Part shown: positions 22,394 to 35,694 of the stretch, in pieces
Layout of the letters: each line of letters begins with the position of its first letter
How positions within the stretch are numbered: the stretch's first letter is position 1
Assembly (NCBI GenBank): GCA_019914995.1
Contig: CM034130.1
Coordinates: 6,634,001 to 6,698,000 of the forward strand
Length of the DNA stretch: 64,000 nt
Source of the DNA: Acanthochlamys bracteata
Lineage: Eukaryota > Streptophyta > Magnoliopsida > Pandanales > Velloziaceae
Direction: 5' to 3'
The notes under the pieces: model-generated
Told to the model about the DNA's origin: nothing
The model's database searches: none
Seen by the model: the letters and a program-made list of their open reading frames with translations, nothing else
Program-made: the position numbers and the translations under genes

Positions 22394-24339
22394 ATGGCGG
22401 GAGAGAGAAGGCAAGGGCGGTGGAGGTACGCGATGGTTTGTTCATCGAACCAGAACCGGAGCATGGAAGCCCACTTTCTACTGAAGCGTGAAGGCATGGA
22501 CGTTGCCTCTTACGGAACCGGGCAACATGTAAAGCTTCCCGGGCCTTCACTGCGGGAGCCCAACATCTACGAGTTTGGAACTCCTTATAAACACATGATC
22601 GATGACCTCCATCGCAAAAACCCCGATCTGTTAGTGTTCAATTCTCAATTCATTTGTCATTCTTGGTGATTTGAGATAGTGGTGTGCTGATTGATTGGGT
22701 TGATTGGTCGGTTGATTTTGGTTCAGGTATAAACGAAATGGGATCTTGCCGATGCTGAAAAGGAATGCCGGAGTTAAGCTCGCGCCACAGAGATGGCAGG
22801 ATAATGCTGCTGATGGGTATTTTGATGTGGTACTCACCTTTGAGGAGAAGGTCTTTGACTTGGTTGTTGAAGGTATTCGGTCTTGGTCTCTTAAGCATTG
22901 CATGTAAGCTGTTTGATGGATTGACTTGCTGGGAATAACATGCAAGTTTTCCCATTCTGTTACCAAAATTTGCCTAAGTTCCTCAATCCCATTTGCTAAG
23001 CCTTTTGATGCCTCTTTGGTCTTTGTATTGCTTTCTTGATGCTCTTGCTTTGGGCTTTAGAATTGCAATTGCTTCTTATCAGCTGTTAGTCATAGTAACT
23101 GCAGCATTTAGAATCATGAACCACAATATGTCTCGTGTTTTGGTAGAGTATTTTCTGTTTGTAGAGCTTTGTCTATGACCTTCTAATAGATGTAAGTAAT
23201 GGAAGTAGATAGCCTGAAGTGAGTACTACTTATTCCCGAACTCTCCGAGTTATCCTGTTATAGTATAGACTTAGTCACTTGTGTTATATACATAATTCTT
23301 TCTTGCTTCTCTTTTTTCTTGGTTAAGATTCTTACCAGGTGCTTAGCTTTATTCGACTACAGTTATGCTTTCTGTCTATATTCTCACACATCATGGATCC
23401 AATTGATAATGCTTTAGTGGGTCAATGGGCAATGATCTGCAATGAAACAGAAGTGCATGCATAATTATTGCTGCATGTATTTGTTGGTGCTCGTCCCTTA
23501 TATTGGAGTTGTCATCTTGCAGATTTGAATAATAGGGAGCAAAACTTAGTCAAGAGTGTATTGATAATCAATTTGGAGGTGAAAGATAACCATGATGAGG
23601 CTGCTATAGGCGGGAAGCTTGCCCTGGATCTCTGCCAGGAGGTGAAAATTGCACATTTGAAGCTCTTCTTGTTGTTCCTTTCAGCATTTGAACTTACATC
23701 ACAGAATTTGGTAGAATGTTGCACACAATGATAAGATGATGCTAGTGTAGTTTGTAACTGTAGGAAGCAATCAAAATAGCATATTTACGATTTAAGTTTT
23801 CAGTTAATGCTTTGATCATACCTGTTTCATATTGGCAGTGGAGTAGAACAGGTTTAGCATGTGTTTTGATGGTAAAGACCATAGTTAAGGATTGCATAAT
23901 TAATTTTTGGATCAATAAGCATGATCTATTGTGAACACATGATCTAACGTGAACATTGCATATGGTATATATTTTAATCTGAATCAGTTTAGTTAATTTG
24001 CATTTCTCTTTCTGTGTTTTCTCTGGAAGTTTCAGAATTTCATTGTTTACAGAATTTCCATCTGTATCGCGTTAATACACATTAAAAAATATGAAGCCTA
24101 CTATTTCATTTCATTAGATATTAGATACTGTTTGTATAGAGGAGAGAGTTTCTAGGCATGCTATATCTGTAATGATATATTATATACAAATGGTATATTA
24201 TATACTTTCTATCTGAACCACGCTCACAATGCTGCAGATTGAAGCATGCGAGCTTTGGGAGGACTCCATCGATGACATCATCACTGGTTTTGAAAGAAAG
24301 CAGAACCGTAAACTGTTATATACCATTTGTTTCTATTAA
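22394..24339 (+). CDS. SSU72: SSU72-type RNA polymerase II CTD phosphatase
   Basis: Four exons in phase: 22394-22629, 22727-22872, 23523-23641, 24238-24339 (TAA). 200 aa. The protein starts MAGERRQGRWRYAMVCSSNQ; the catalytic CX5RS loop CSSNQNRS puts the nucleophile at Cys16 and Arg22. It continues FLLKREGMDVASYGTGQHVK, LPGPSLREPNIYEFGTPYKH, LAPQRWQDNAADGYFDVVLT, and EDLNNREQNL, which carries the family's general-acid Asp (residue ~128). It ends EDSIDDIITGFERKQNRKLL then YTICFY. SSU72 removes phosphate from Ser5/Ser7 of the Pol II CTD and acts in the cleavage/polyadenylation complex. The N-terminus has about eight more residues than the usual plant start (MKYRYAMVCSSN). The ATG used is the first in the AG-rich leader. 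Confidence 0.95.
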
Positions 24340-24670
24340 AACATTTTATTATACTGTATAAGTCCTAATCACAGAGGAGTGTGGATACCCCCTGACGGTT
24401 TACCTAGTTCTTCTGATGTATGAAAGGTTGTCAGGGCTTCTGCATTGCTTCTTGTGGAGATCCGGCTCAAATTGATTAATGTTTATGCATTTTGTTGGTA
24501 TCCAGTATGTGACAAGTTTTATGCTATTATGCCATATTAGCATCTACTTTCCTCAAGCATTTCTCAGGAGCAAGCTGACCTGCTGCAAATGTATGGTACT
24601 TAGCTATTAAGGCGTGATTTTATAACAGAAAGAAACATCAAACTTGGCAAGGAACTGTGACAGCATAAAT

Positions 24671-25330
24671 TCAAGTTCTATATATATGTTTGCCAAAGAA
24701 TTTTAGTTTAAACAAAAAGAAGCGTAGAGTATTGAAGCAATGAATGAAGGAATGAAGAAACTGGGCAATTTTTACAAATGCAATCTCTGTTATACTAGAA
24801 GACGCAAGAATCATGCACTTATTTTTTACGGAAAAATATAGTTCTATTAGTGGTTGCGCTTTCAGCATTCAAACACCGTTCTCCAAAAGCTTGATAGCGT
24901 TCAACCATACCTCCGACGCTTAGTAACCTGCACCAGCTTCTTTTGATGCTAAGTGCTCCTCAATGAAGTTAACATCGACTGGCTTCTTAGAGTTCTTTTT
25001 CAGTTCACTTCCATTGTAGTTTGGCGTTCTTTTGGAGAAGGAACTTACTTCTATTTGGTAATTGCGACGAGCAGTGTTGCTCTTGATACGGGATACTTCT
25101 GAGAACCTAGAGAATTCATGCTTAGATCTTCAACTGTTCTTCCTTTTTTTTTTAATAAAACTTCATCCAACTCCATTGAAACAGTACTCAAACGGTTCTA
25201 CAGAAGTACGCAAAGCTTGGAGGAAGACTGAGATTGTTGCTTTCGGGCATTGAGAAGCCCCTTGTTAGTTCTGTTGGCATAAGGGCATTTGCTGCCAGTT
25301 CAGCATCCACTGAAAGTCTGAATCATATAA
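24671..25330 (-). pseudogene. Degraded coding-like fragment, unknown family
   Basis: On the minus strand a readable stretch at about 25120-24917 gives ARRNYQIEVSSFSKRTPNYN then VDVNFIEEHLASKEAGAGY and a stop. A second stretch at about 25320-25200 gives ELAANALMPTELTRGFSMPE and SNNLSLPPSFAYFC before a stop. They are in different frames and no start codon joins them. I do not recognise the protein. It could be a decayed small gene or retrocopy, or two exons of one real small gene whose intron I failed to place. Confidence 0.3.
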
Positions 25331-26040
25331 ACGACTTTTCTCAACAGAAATGAACTTCTGGATCAAAACTGCAGGCTAAACATAGACCTCAATGAATTAA
25401 TCACACCTTACAAGTAACAATAAATTAAGGTATAAAAATTTCAAGAAACAACATTCTTAAAAAAATTGTTTTAGAAATGATACAAACAAATAAAAGCTGC
25501 AAATTGTAAGATAGAGTCCAGTGATGATGTCAGAGCTCTCCCAGAGTCTAAATCCAATTTACAACTCTAGGTATCTATCATACAGCACATCATGCATTCA
25601 TACCAAGAGCTCGACTGCACAAAATATCCAACCTTAAACAATTCATCACGCTAAAATTTACCACCAGCGGTAGTCATGGCAAACCCTTTTTATAAAAGAA
25701 CTCTCTTCAGTGGTAGCGTGCTATTGGAAAGATTCCTTCGCAGGAATAGCTATTCTCTGTGGCAGGAATAGCTATTCTGAAATAACATCTAACGACATAT
25801 ATTCAACTCAAACTTTAACGACGTATTTTCTAAAATTTCAAATTTGTTTTATAAAATTAAAAATTAAAATAATAATAATTGAAAAGTTTAGCTAAATAGC
25901 ATCATAATCATAGGATACTTTTTATTCAACAAAGAATATTTGTTCCAAAGATATTCCTCGGAAGATGAGAGCCACTACATCAAAAGTGAAGAAACTGAAC
26001 AGTGGCGTCGATTAATTAAACATGAACAATAGTAGCTATA

Positions 26041-26276
26041 CTGTATTTAAATTATTTATAAAATAAAATTTTTATAAATAAAAATATTTTTATTTTTAAA
26101 AAAATAAGTTTTATTTTTTATTTCTAAAATAATAATAATAATAGATAATAAAAAATCTCATTACATAAAATTTTTATATTTTTTAATATATTTTTTAAAT
26201 ATTATAAAATATATATTAAAAAACATAAAATTAAAAATTAAATAAATTTTTTAAAAATGTAATTCCAAACGCCTCC
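26041..26276. mobile_element. AT-rich MITE-like element, GCGTTTGG family
   Basis: The complement of the right end reads GGAGGCGTTTGGAATTAC, the family terminus. The interior has the shared AATAAAAAATCTCATTACAT and AAAATATATATTAAAAAACA blocks. The left terminus (CTGTATTTAAATTATTTATA) is worn. Confidence 0.55.
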
Positions 26277-27872
26277 TACGTACTTATCGTATCATGTGCA
26301 TCTTTGGCATTAGCATTTCAAATGCTTGTCCATCTCTATTTCAATTTTTTATTTTTTAAAAACTTTTTATAATATTATACCATATTTTAAAATTTTTAAA
26401 ATATATACATAAATTATATGCCAAAAAATCCTTATACACGTAGATTCTATTATTTTTGATTAAATAAGGTTATTTTTAAAAAAATTCTTTCTTAAAAAAT
26501 ATTTATTTTAAGCAATCTAACGACCCAATAGAAAAAGTTTAGGAATGCTTATGATGGAAATTTTTTGAAACAAATAATATTTTGAAAATTTGAAAACGAA
26601 CTGATATAAAAAAATAAAAAATATACATATAAAAATTATATAATATATAAATTTAAAAAAAAATTATAAAATACTGTAAAAAATTTATTAACATATTTGA
26701 AAATTTTTTAAATATAAAAAGTATTGTTATAAGCACACCAAATATCTATAGTGAAGCTCACCAGACATGGTTTAGGAACCTCGTCAAGCTTAAGCTTCCT
26801 CTTCTGGTTGCATCAACTGAAGTAAGTTTAATTTAATTTAAAACTTACTATTAATATATAATTAATATAAACAATTTATTTTTATTAAATATTTTTAATT
26901 TTAGTTTAATTTTTTTAACTTAATTTTCATAACTCAAATTTATTCTAAATAAACACACTTTTAATAAAAGCGAGTTACTATTAGTACTGTTTAAAAATGA
27001 CTTTAAACTTTTGTGTTCCTTTATAAAAAGAAATAAATTAGAATTATTTTTTAGGTTTTTTGTGTAGTAAAAAATAAGTTGAAAGTAATTTTTTAATAAA
27101 AATAAATTATATGGGTGAAAAGAATACACCTACTTATGTTATATTCAAATTTTACTATTGAAATATTTTTGTATTTGAAATAAAATGGTGATGACGACCA
27201 TATGCCGTGTTCAGAGAAAATAATAAATAATTATTTAAAAAAAACATTTTGAAGCTGTATTTTTGCAAAACAATTATATATTTCACATATTTTCTTACCA
27301 TGCGCTCATGAAACCTACACCAACGAATAGCTGCCAGTACAAATTCATGTCCCACATAAATATGATACGTAATTATTAACAATTAATTAGTTATCTAAAA
27401 ACATGAGTCAAAATTTTTGTGGGGTTTTTTAGTACAGCAAATCACTGTCGCTATTTTTTTCTTTATTTGTTTTTTTCTTAGTCTCCTTGGTATTTTGCCA
27501 TGCATACTTATTATAAGAAAGATATTTAAAGGTTTTCTCCCTATTCTACTGAAGAAAAGCTTGTTGCAAATTTAGAGAAAAAATAACATCACATTTTCCT
27601 TGACAAATTTAAAAAGCAATATGTTTGATGCCGCCTATCAAGAATTAATTAAAAGTAAGACATTGAATTGAATCATTCATTATCTTCAAATGTAAAAACA
27701 ATTATTTGTCAAACGAACATCTGGAGATAGATAATTCTAGGTAAGATTCTTGGTCAACTCCAATAAATCCAAGATAAATAAAGATAACAAAAGTACAACG
27801 AAAAAGTTGAAAAAACAAATTTGGGTAGTTTAAGTAATTGAACGACGACTAATGAAATCTTACAATACATTA

Positions 27873-28124
27873 GGCCCGTTTGGTATTACTTATTAAAAAA
27901 ATAGTTTTTTAATTTTTAATTATATATTTTTTAATATATATTTTATAAATATATAGAAAATTTATTTAAAAATTTAGAAAATATAAAAAATTTTACATAA
28001 TAAAATATTTTTATTACATATTTTATTTTTAAAAAAATAAAAAAATATAACTTATTTTTCAAAAAATAAAAATATTTTTTATTTTAAAAAAATTTCATTT
28101 CATAAGTACTTTCAAACTTTCTCC
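27873..28124. mobile_element. AT-rich MITE-like element, GCGTTTGG family, reverse orientation
   Basis: It starts GGCCCGTTTGGTATTACTTA and carries the family interior in reverse order: AATATATATTTTATAAATAT first, then AAATTTTACATAATAAAATA, then TTATTTTTCAAAAAATAAAA. The complement of the right end reads AGTTTGAAAGTACTTATG. Confidence 0.55.
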
Positions 28125-30293
28125 GATATATTGGTTTATTTTTTCTCAACTTTCTGCTTATTTTTTTAAGTGCTTGTTTCACATCTCTATAACTAAGTTT
28201 TATTAATGTGAAAATAAAAAATAGAGTTTCTAAAAAATGAGTAGAAAGTGTATTTTAATTTTTTATATTTTAATTATTTTTTGAAATAAGTTGAAAGTAG
28301 AGTTTAAATTTTGTTCTTCAATTATTTTTAGAATTAGGTTAGAAATAGAGTTTAGTTTTTATTTTTTAATTTAATTTGAAAGTAAAAATTTTATCTCAAA
28401 AAATGTAAAAATAAGAAAGTGAAATTTAATCGGAAGTGAAAATTCATACGAAACTACGGTTTGAATTTTCTTTTGTAACAATAAAATATATGAATTTATT
28501 GGGACACTAAATTTGACCAAAAAATTTATAATTTTGATGAATTAAAACAAGAGTTTCGATGAATCTTAACAGATTCAAAATCGCTAAGTATGCATAATGG
28601 TTTAGTTCCACACAAAAGCATCGGACATATGCTTTTGATCATCATGGAAAACTTCATCTTAACTACATAGACCTGTAACAGTCGAACATTAAATAAACAC
28701 AATCTTGATTAGTTAGTGAGATATTGAAGAATCGGATTCATATTAGGCTAAAAAGATAACGACATGAAGACTAAAACAACGGGCGACAGAAACGTTTAGA
28801 ATAAATAGTTGATAAGATGACTTTTTTCTTTTAGAATGGAAAACAAATTTAGCGACGGTGCGAGAAAATTAATCCATTTGTACTAACCACTAGCTTGCAT
28901 CATCATTCAACCTAACGCACTTGCATTTAGAAAATATAACTTTTTTTTCATAGACCGTGATGCTTATAGACTTGTGTCTTTAATTTCTTTATGTAGGCGG
29001 CTAACGGTTGTTTGTAACTTTGTATATTAACTAATCAACATGTATTATATAATTACTTATTTAATTAGTTATATATATATATATAAAATGTAGTCATGCA
29101 TTATTTATTAATAGTGATGAGATAATATTAATAAAAATTTAGAGAAGCATTATTTGTATTACTAATTGATTTTGAAAAAATTCTTTTATTTCGTTACGTA
29201 ATATAAATAGTAAGAATTCAGGATTTAGATTGAATTCAACTTCATTATTTGCTTTATTCAGAGCCTTTCATATTCTGTTTTATTTTAAGACAATTCACCA
29301 ACTTCATTTCAGATTTTTCATGATCCAATTTATTTCAGATAAAATAGTCAGCTTCATTTTATGTAGATAACGAGTTTAATTTCAAGACAAAATTGCTCGA
29401 TTCGTTCAGAATAGTGGTCCATTTTATTTCAATACAAATAGTATATCTGGTTTCACAATAGATATCTCACTCTATTTCAAAAGAAAAATACTAGCTTCGT
29501 TGAAGAGCAGTTATTAAAAGATTTAGTGTCAGATTACTAATCAAAAATTTTGAAATAGTATTCATAAAAATTTAGACTCAATTTTTTTATTTTTCTATTT
29601 TACTAGATATATATATATATATATTATCTAGTAATATTGGCTAGCAACTTCCATATGCAATATATATTACTAAGATGTTTTAACTTCATTGATTTTTGCA
29701 AAGTTGATACATACAAGCTATTTATGTATGTTTTAAGAAAATAACTAGTGTCACTAATTAACAATCTAGCTAGCTACACATAAGAAACTTGGTATAATAA
29801 ACGCTATGCGAATATTATAGTCAAAGAAAAGCACACACCTTATAGTCATTGTTCACTGAAAGAGATAGTAGGACGGATAGCTGTCCCCTTCGCATCATAT
29901 TTATTTTTCATTTAGAAAAGTCTATGTCTTCTCCTTCTCAAAGCTGAAATAATAAATAAACACTAGATTTACCCTAATGCATGCTTACGATATTAATTTT
30001 GCTTTCATACTTCAAGTTACATATTTCTTTCTTTTTCATACGTGAGAAGAACATATATACAGCGCTACTATTTCAAACTATATATTTTACAATTTAATGT
30101 ATACAGCTACCTACCTTAATTTCAGTAGTATTTTAAGATCATACGTAGTTTGATATATGGGTTAATCAATTTGCAAGTATTTATAGTTAACTAATCGTTG
30201 AACTCTCTATTTATGAGAGATTTCTCACGTTTGAATCATCCACCTTAGCTAGTTAAATCTATTTAATCAAGCATGATACGGTAAAATTATCGC

Positions 30294-30302
30294 CTATATA
30301 TG
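30294..30302 (+). promoter_or_regulatory. TATA box of the peroxidase gene
   Basis: CTATATATG lies 60 bp upstream of the ATG, which would give a short leader of about 30 bp. No other TATA-like motif is as well placed. Confidence 0.6.
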
Positions 30303-30361
30303 ATCGAGACTTAATCTTCGTGTTTTGCTTCATAACAGTTTCTCATATCTAGAGAAAAAAA

Positions 30362-31935
30362 ATGGCAATTAGTTCCAGTTCTCATCAGCACCTGCTTCTA
30401 TGTTCATTGATATTCTTCACTACTGCAGTACTGATCTTCACTGCTAGTGATGCACAAAGCAGTCCTCCTCTAGCTCCAGGTCTCTCTTACGCTTTCTACA
30501 AATCCACTTGCCCTAATCTCGAGACCGTGGTAAGAAACTATCTCAAACAAGCTTTCCAGAACAACACCGGCCTCCCTGCCGCCCTTCTCCGCGTTCACTT
30601 TCACGATTGCTTCGTTCAGGTAAATGATAAAATTTTAAGTTTAAGCAAACTTTTAGATCGAATGTTTCATTTTTTGCTAATTAACGGTGTTTAATTGTAT
30701 GTATGTGTTTTCCAAGGGTTGTGATGCGTCAGTGCTGTTGGACGGATCGGCGAGTGGACCCGGGGAGCAGTCGGCTCCGCCTAACTTGACTTTAAGACCG
30801 GAAGCGTTCAAGGCGATTAACGATCTCCGGGCACTGATTGACAACGCTTGTGGACAGAAGATCGTCTCCTGTGCAGACGTTGTCGCTCTTGCTGCGCGTG
30901 ATTCTGTTTCCCTGGTTAGTTTTCTTCAGAAGATTTTGTTTATTTTGAATTTTGAGACACAATTAACTACCAATAGAACAAATTTTTTATAGTTAAGACT
31001 TAGGAGCTTGGTTGTCGTTGTTAGAGTTCTAAAGGGCGTTTAGTTACGAGTTGAACGTGGTACCACGTGCACTAAAAATTCAGTGGTTTTGGTGCATCTA
31101 CGTTGAACGTTGGATAGTTCTAACTTTTAAAGCCGACTTTTCAGGTTGCCGTTCTAAAATAATTATTTTTATTCTTGTGCATAGATGTTAATTCCTCAAT
31201 TATAGAGGAAGTCTTTTATGTTGTTGGTTGGAAATTTACCTGTTGACGGAAAGGGAAAATTAAGAAAAACTTGAGCATGTTTTACTGACGCATTGTATAT
31301 TGAATTGATTCATGTAGTCCGGCGGCCCAGACTACCAGGTACCATACGGCCGGCGAGACGGTTTAAACTTTGCGACAGTGAACGCAACCCTAGCAGGTCT
31401 GCCGGCCCCAACTTCCAACGTCACGGTCCTCATGCAAGCACTGTCATCACTCAACCTCACTCTCACCGACCTCGTTGCTCTCTCCGGTGGCCACACGTTC
31501 GGTCGCGGCCACTGTACTTCATTCACCAACCGTCTTTACCCAACCCAAGATCCAACCATGGACAAAACCTTCGCTAACAATCTCAAACTCACCTGCCCTA
31601 CCAACACCACAGACAACACCACCATGCTCGATATTAGGTCGCCCTTTGCTTTCGACAACAAGTACTACGTTGATCTCATGAACAGACAAGGCTTGTTCAC
31701 TTCAGACCAGAGCCTATACACCGATCAACGGACGAGATCGACTGTTACCAACTTTGCGATCAACCAGTCGTCGTTCTTCGAGCAGTTTGCTGTTTCGGTC
31801 GTCAAGATGGGGATGCTTAACGTGCTCACTGGAACGCAGGGTGAGATACGCACTAACTGCTCGGCCAAGAACTCCGGCAGTGTTAGCGGGTTGTGGACTT
31901 TCATCGACGAAGTCTTGGATACTGCTGCGTTTTAG
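30362..31935 (+). CDS. Class III secretory peroxidase (peroxidase 12-like)
   Basis: Three exons: 30362-30619, 30717-30914, 31318-31935 (TAG). 357 aa. Residues ~1-31 form a signal peptide ending at a ..SDA-QSS type site. FYKSTCPNLETVVR opens the mature enzyme. The distal site [20 protein letters not shown] has catalytic Arg77 and His81 and splits at the first intron, a conserved position. VSCADVVALAARDSV is the central signature. The proximal haem ligand is in DLVALSGGHTFGRGHC (His ~211). The conserved cysteines of the four disulfides are present, with several N-glycosylation sites (NATL, NVTV, NLTL, NTTD, NQSS). It is haem-dependent, secreted to the wall or vacuole, and oxidises phenolics with H2O2. 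The exact paralogue is uncertain; the ..PLAPGLSYAFYKSTCP start favours the Prx12 group. It sits alone in a repeat-rich, gene-poor stretch. Confidence 0.96.
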
Positions 31936-32049
31936 TTGTATAATTAATTAATACATGATGAATAAGGATTGATTTGCTGATCTGCAAACTGCAATATATC
32001 CACCTTGCGTTACTTTCTATTCCTCATTATTACACAATCCAAACACTAA

Positions 32050-32276
32050 GGGCTTATTTACGTACTTCTCCAAACTCATTTTTAATAAAAAATAATTTTA
32101 AAAATTAAAATAAATTATTTTTATTAAAAATTTATTTGTTAAAAATTTTATTTTAAAATTTATTTACAATATAAATTAATTATAAAATATCATTTTTTAT
32201 TAAATATTTTTAATTTTTAATTTTATTTTTTAAACTTATTTCTGAAAAAATGAGTTCATCCTATATTAACACGCAC
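32050..32276. mobile_element. Tourist-like MITE with intact TAA duplication
   Basis: A 227-bp element starting GGGCTTATTTACGTAC; the complement of its right end reads GTGCGTGTTAATATAG. TAA occurs directly on both sides (32047-32049 and 32277-32279). The interior resembles the MAK16-intron element (TTAAATATTTTTAATTTTTAATTTTATTTTTTAAA order). It lies about 115 bp past the peroxidase stop, so it may fall in that gene's 3' UTR or terminator region. Confidence 0.75.
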
Positions 32277-32440
32277 TAAGAGAACATGCTTGCTACTCTC
32301 TATATATCAAGTACTCAGCCGTGAATGGATTATCAAGTACAAATTAGATTACGTTAATTTCTTTGTTTTTCTTTTTGATTGGCCTGATAACATTATAACC
32401 AGAACTGGTCGTTCTTTCTAGCTATACTAGGCTGCCATTT

Positions 32441-32662
32441 TGGAGTGTTTTTAAATTAAAGACTCATTAAAACGAAAAATATTTTTATTTATTTTTAAAA
32501 ATAAATTCTATTTTTTAGACTTAGAAAAATAATAAAAATATAATTATAATAAAAATTATATATTTTTTTAAGTTTTTAAATATTTAAAAAAATATATTCA
32601 AAAATTTGAAAAAAAAAAAATTAAAAAAATATTTGTCTGAAAAGCTTAGTCAAACACTCCCT
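32441..32662. mobile_element. AT-rich MITE-like element, GCGTTTGG family variant
   Basis: Inverted ends GGAGTGTTT (32442) and AAACACTCC (to 32661) are perfect over 9 bp and enclose an A/T-only interior. Imperfect CTGC-ATT sequences flank both sides, perhaps a worn longer target duplication. Confidence 0.55.
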
Positions 32663-33660
32663 GCATTCGGTCGAATGTAGTAACTCAAAACTCATGACAG
32701 AGTCATTCCTGGTACAACCACAACTGGTTGCAACTCAGGACTAGTCTCATGACAAAATCTTTCCTGGCAAGCGTAGAACTTACCTAAAATATTACGATAA
32801 AATTATAATAATTGAAAATTATAATAAAATATAATAATTATGTAAAAAATTTCTTACCAATTTGAAAAAAAAACTCACTGACGTCACAAAAATAAATCCA
32901 CATTAAAATTGAGTTACATTTTTTACTTCTATTGAGAGAAAACCGATATTTTTTTGGAGAAGTAAAATATATTCAATTATAATAATACAAGAACTTCAAA
33001 AATGCATACCACACAAGTCTCTAAACGCGCAAGCGCTTGCTATTCGCAGCACTACTAAACCAATAATTCCCTGCATCACACAATGCAATCTTTGCATATC
33101 GTCCGGTAGTGCTTTGCACCTCAATTCGCCATAATCAGCACACTAATATAGGATTAATAATCGACTAAACCAATAATACCCACGAATGCTCCTCCTCGCG
33201 TGCCCGCACCGTGAGAGCGTCTCCTAGCGTGCGCTCGTGGGTAGTTGCCGCTTCGCTCGCCAGCTAAATCCGTCATTCCTGTGCCGTCGTCTGATCTGTT
33301 CAACCTTCTCCACGCCTTACAGGCTCGCTCGCCATGCCCATACTGCTCCATTTTGTCACCTCTGCAACCTCCGGTCTTCTCGCTCACGTCGTCCGCGATC
33401 TCCGCCCGCCGCTATCATCCCCGATCGTCTTCGGTCTCCGATTGTTCCAGCTGCCTCAATTTGCTCCGATCAGCTTAAGACAACTATGGCATCTTCTCTA
33501 GTGAGCTCTCTTGCCACAGCTTTAGTTTGATTCGGCCCAAACGAGCTTCATGCAGGCCTGCGAGTTAGACCGAATTTAGTTCGGCCCGGCCTGAAATATG
33601 CTTTCGGCAGCCCATTTAAGCTGCCCCATCGATATTTCTATGAAGGCACATGTAGAAAAC

Positions 33661-33825
33661 TGGAAGTATTTTTAAATAAAATATTTTTAATAAGTGAGTT
33701 TTATTATTTTATTTTATTTAAAAAATAAATTATGTAATAAAAAAATTTTATTACTTAAATTTTTATATATTTTTTAAATTTTTAAATAAATTTTTTTAAT
33801 TTTTATAAAATATAAGATTATTTTT
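33661..33825. mobile_element. Truncated AT-rich element, GCGTTTGG family
   Basis: Carries the family blocks AATTATGTAATAAAAAAATT and TTATTACTTAAATTTTTATA, but the right terminus is missing. Assigned by interior order only. Confidence 0.35.
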
Positions 33826-34827
33826 TTAGTCCCGTAATCATCTTTACATGCCTAAAAGCATTGTTTGGTAAATTTAACAGTATCTGTCAATATTAATTCA
33901 CGCAAATATTTTTTCTCAACTTGACATATAAATACCAGTAATGATCAACTTTCAAATGAGTTGTAAATTTCTGTATTTTGACACAAAACATCTGCAAATT
34001 ATTTTGAAAAAGATACAAAATATATATCAATCTATTGGCATATCAACTTATTTTTGATAAAATGTCATTTAACCTTCACATATTCAATCCGCTTATGCTT
34101 CCCCTAATTATTACATATATTAAAAGCAGACTTACTACCACATGTAAATTTTTTTAGCATTTTTAAGCCAAATACCAAGTTCAATAAGTACCTCAAACAT
34201 AGTATTTAACTATCTTAACAATTTTCTCAAAGGGTAGATCTTACTTATACTTCTGGTAACGCCAGTTCAGAAATCATGCTTATATAAACTTTTTTTTCTA
34301 AATTGCTTCAGAATACAATCAATAAATTTACTACTAAAATAACAAATATAGATATATCAGATTTAACAGATTTTGTAAGTATTGGAAAGTTAAAGGTCAC
34401 CGATGCAGGATCAAACTTCGGGCAGCAACGCCTATCTCTCTACCTCTTGTGATTCCTCTCTCTGTTAACTGATGATGAATCTACTCCCTTCTCATTAGGT
34501 CTGTGGAGATGCATGCCTGTTACTGTTGGTTGAATCAGTTATATCCACTAATCCAGTTCGTTTGCTCTTGCTGACTCCCTTCTCGTTTAAACTGTTGCTT
34601 TCTCAGTGGATATATAGTTTCACCAGATAAAAGTATCGCTTATCAAAATGCCTTTAAAGCTTTCAGTTTTAACGTAAGAGTGAAGATCGTGTTTCTACTC
34701 CAAACTAATATTTGAATGCTTCCTTGTTGAATCTGAACTGAAGAATTCGCTCAGTTCTGATAATAAATAGCAGGTCCATGTAATTAAGCACCGGTCCATA
34801 GCTAGTAGGGTTTCCACTTCTAATCAA

Positions 34828-35076
34828 GGATGCGTTTGAAATTGCTTATTAAAATAAAATTTTTTTTAAATAAAAAATATTTTTATTATTTTTTTTAAAA
34901 TAAGTTTTTTTTATTTTTAAAAATATAATAAAAATATATAATAAAAAATTTTATTTCGTAAAATTTTTTTATATTATCTAAATTTTTAAATAAAATTTTT
35001 AAATATTTATAAAATATATATTAAAAAATATAAAATTGAAAAAAATTGAAAAATAGTTTTGATGGCAAACGCAACC
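34828..35076. mobile_element. AT-rich MITE, GCGTTTGG family
   Basis: Ends GGATGCGTTTGAAA and (complement of right end) GGTTGCGTTTGCCA form an 11-bp inverted repeat with one mismatch. CAA occurs directly on both sides (34825-34827 and 35077-35079), a possible 3-bp target duplication. Interior as in the element at 12698. Confidence 0.65.
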
Positions 35077-35694
35077 CAAGTGATTGATTGATGAATGCTA
35101 GTAGGCTTTTGATTTGATTTATGAACCGGTAGCACTTCAAGTTAACGATAGGGCCACATTTATTTGACCGAATGACCCAATCAATTTTGCAGGTTAGGAA
35201 CAAAGAACATTCAAACTATTTTAAGCTGTCGAGATTTTAATTAGACATCTGTCTAATGTCTACACACTTTATAATAGAATATTTACACAAGAGTTAAACG
35301 GTTTAACTATTCTTTTATGAAAACATGATTTATTAGATTGCTTTCCAACAACCGAAGGAGAGGGAGGAGAAAAGAAAACGAAGAAGCAGAACAGAAACGT
35401 ATAACAACAGCAAAGCAGCAGCAAAGCAAGCGGGCTTACGAAATTTCCAAAGCTAGCACAAATAAAAAAACCAAGAAAGTTTTTGGTCTTCTTTTCGTTG
35501 TACATTCCTAAAATGCCCTCATTTGTTGAGCCTTATTCACATAGTTGGCCAAGAGAAAAGATCAAAACAAAGTGAGAAAAAATAGGTACGAACCAAAACC
35601 CCCAATTTTCTCCAAAATTTTGTTGTCGGAGTTGCTACGAGTGATTTCTGCTTGATGAGTTCTGTTTTGGGTTAGGAATTTCGAGTTCAACTTG

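Larger units (their letters stand above)
25331..30293. other. Gene-poor, AT-rich region upstream of the peroxidase
   Basis: No coding exon was found in about 5 kb. It contains a 17-bp direct repeat GCAGGAATAGCTATTCT at about 25739 and 25761, two AT-rich MITE-like copies (26041-26276, 27873-28124), a worn element end near 26825-26955 (ending AAATAAACACAC), and several (TA)n runs (29074-29087, 29607-29624). Its last kilobase is the likely peroxidase promoter. Confidence 0.45.
31936..35694. other. Intergenic region peroxidase to DHHC acyltransferase
   Basis: Four AT-rich elements (32050-32276, 32441-32662, about 33661-33825, 34828-35076) surround a GC-rich patch at 33180-33600. That patch has overlapping open frames on both strands but no motif I recognise. 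It includes two TTCGGCCC repeats near 33532 and 33580. It may be an old retroelement piece. The end (35300-35694) is the leader of the acyltransferase gene. Confidence 0.4.

Noticed and set aside
33154-33530. Overlapping ORFs on both strands in a GC-rich patch
   Set aside because: Composition-driven, Arg/Ser/Pro-rich in every frame, with no motif.
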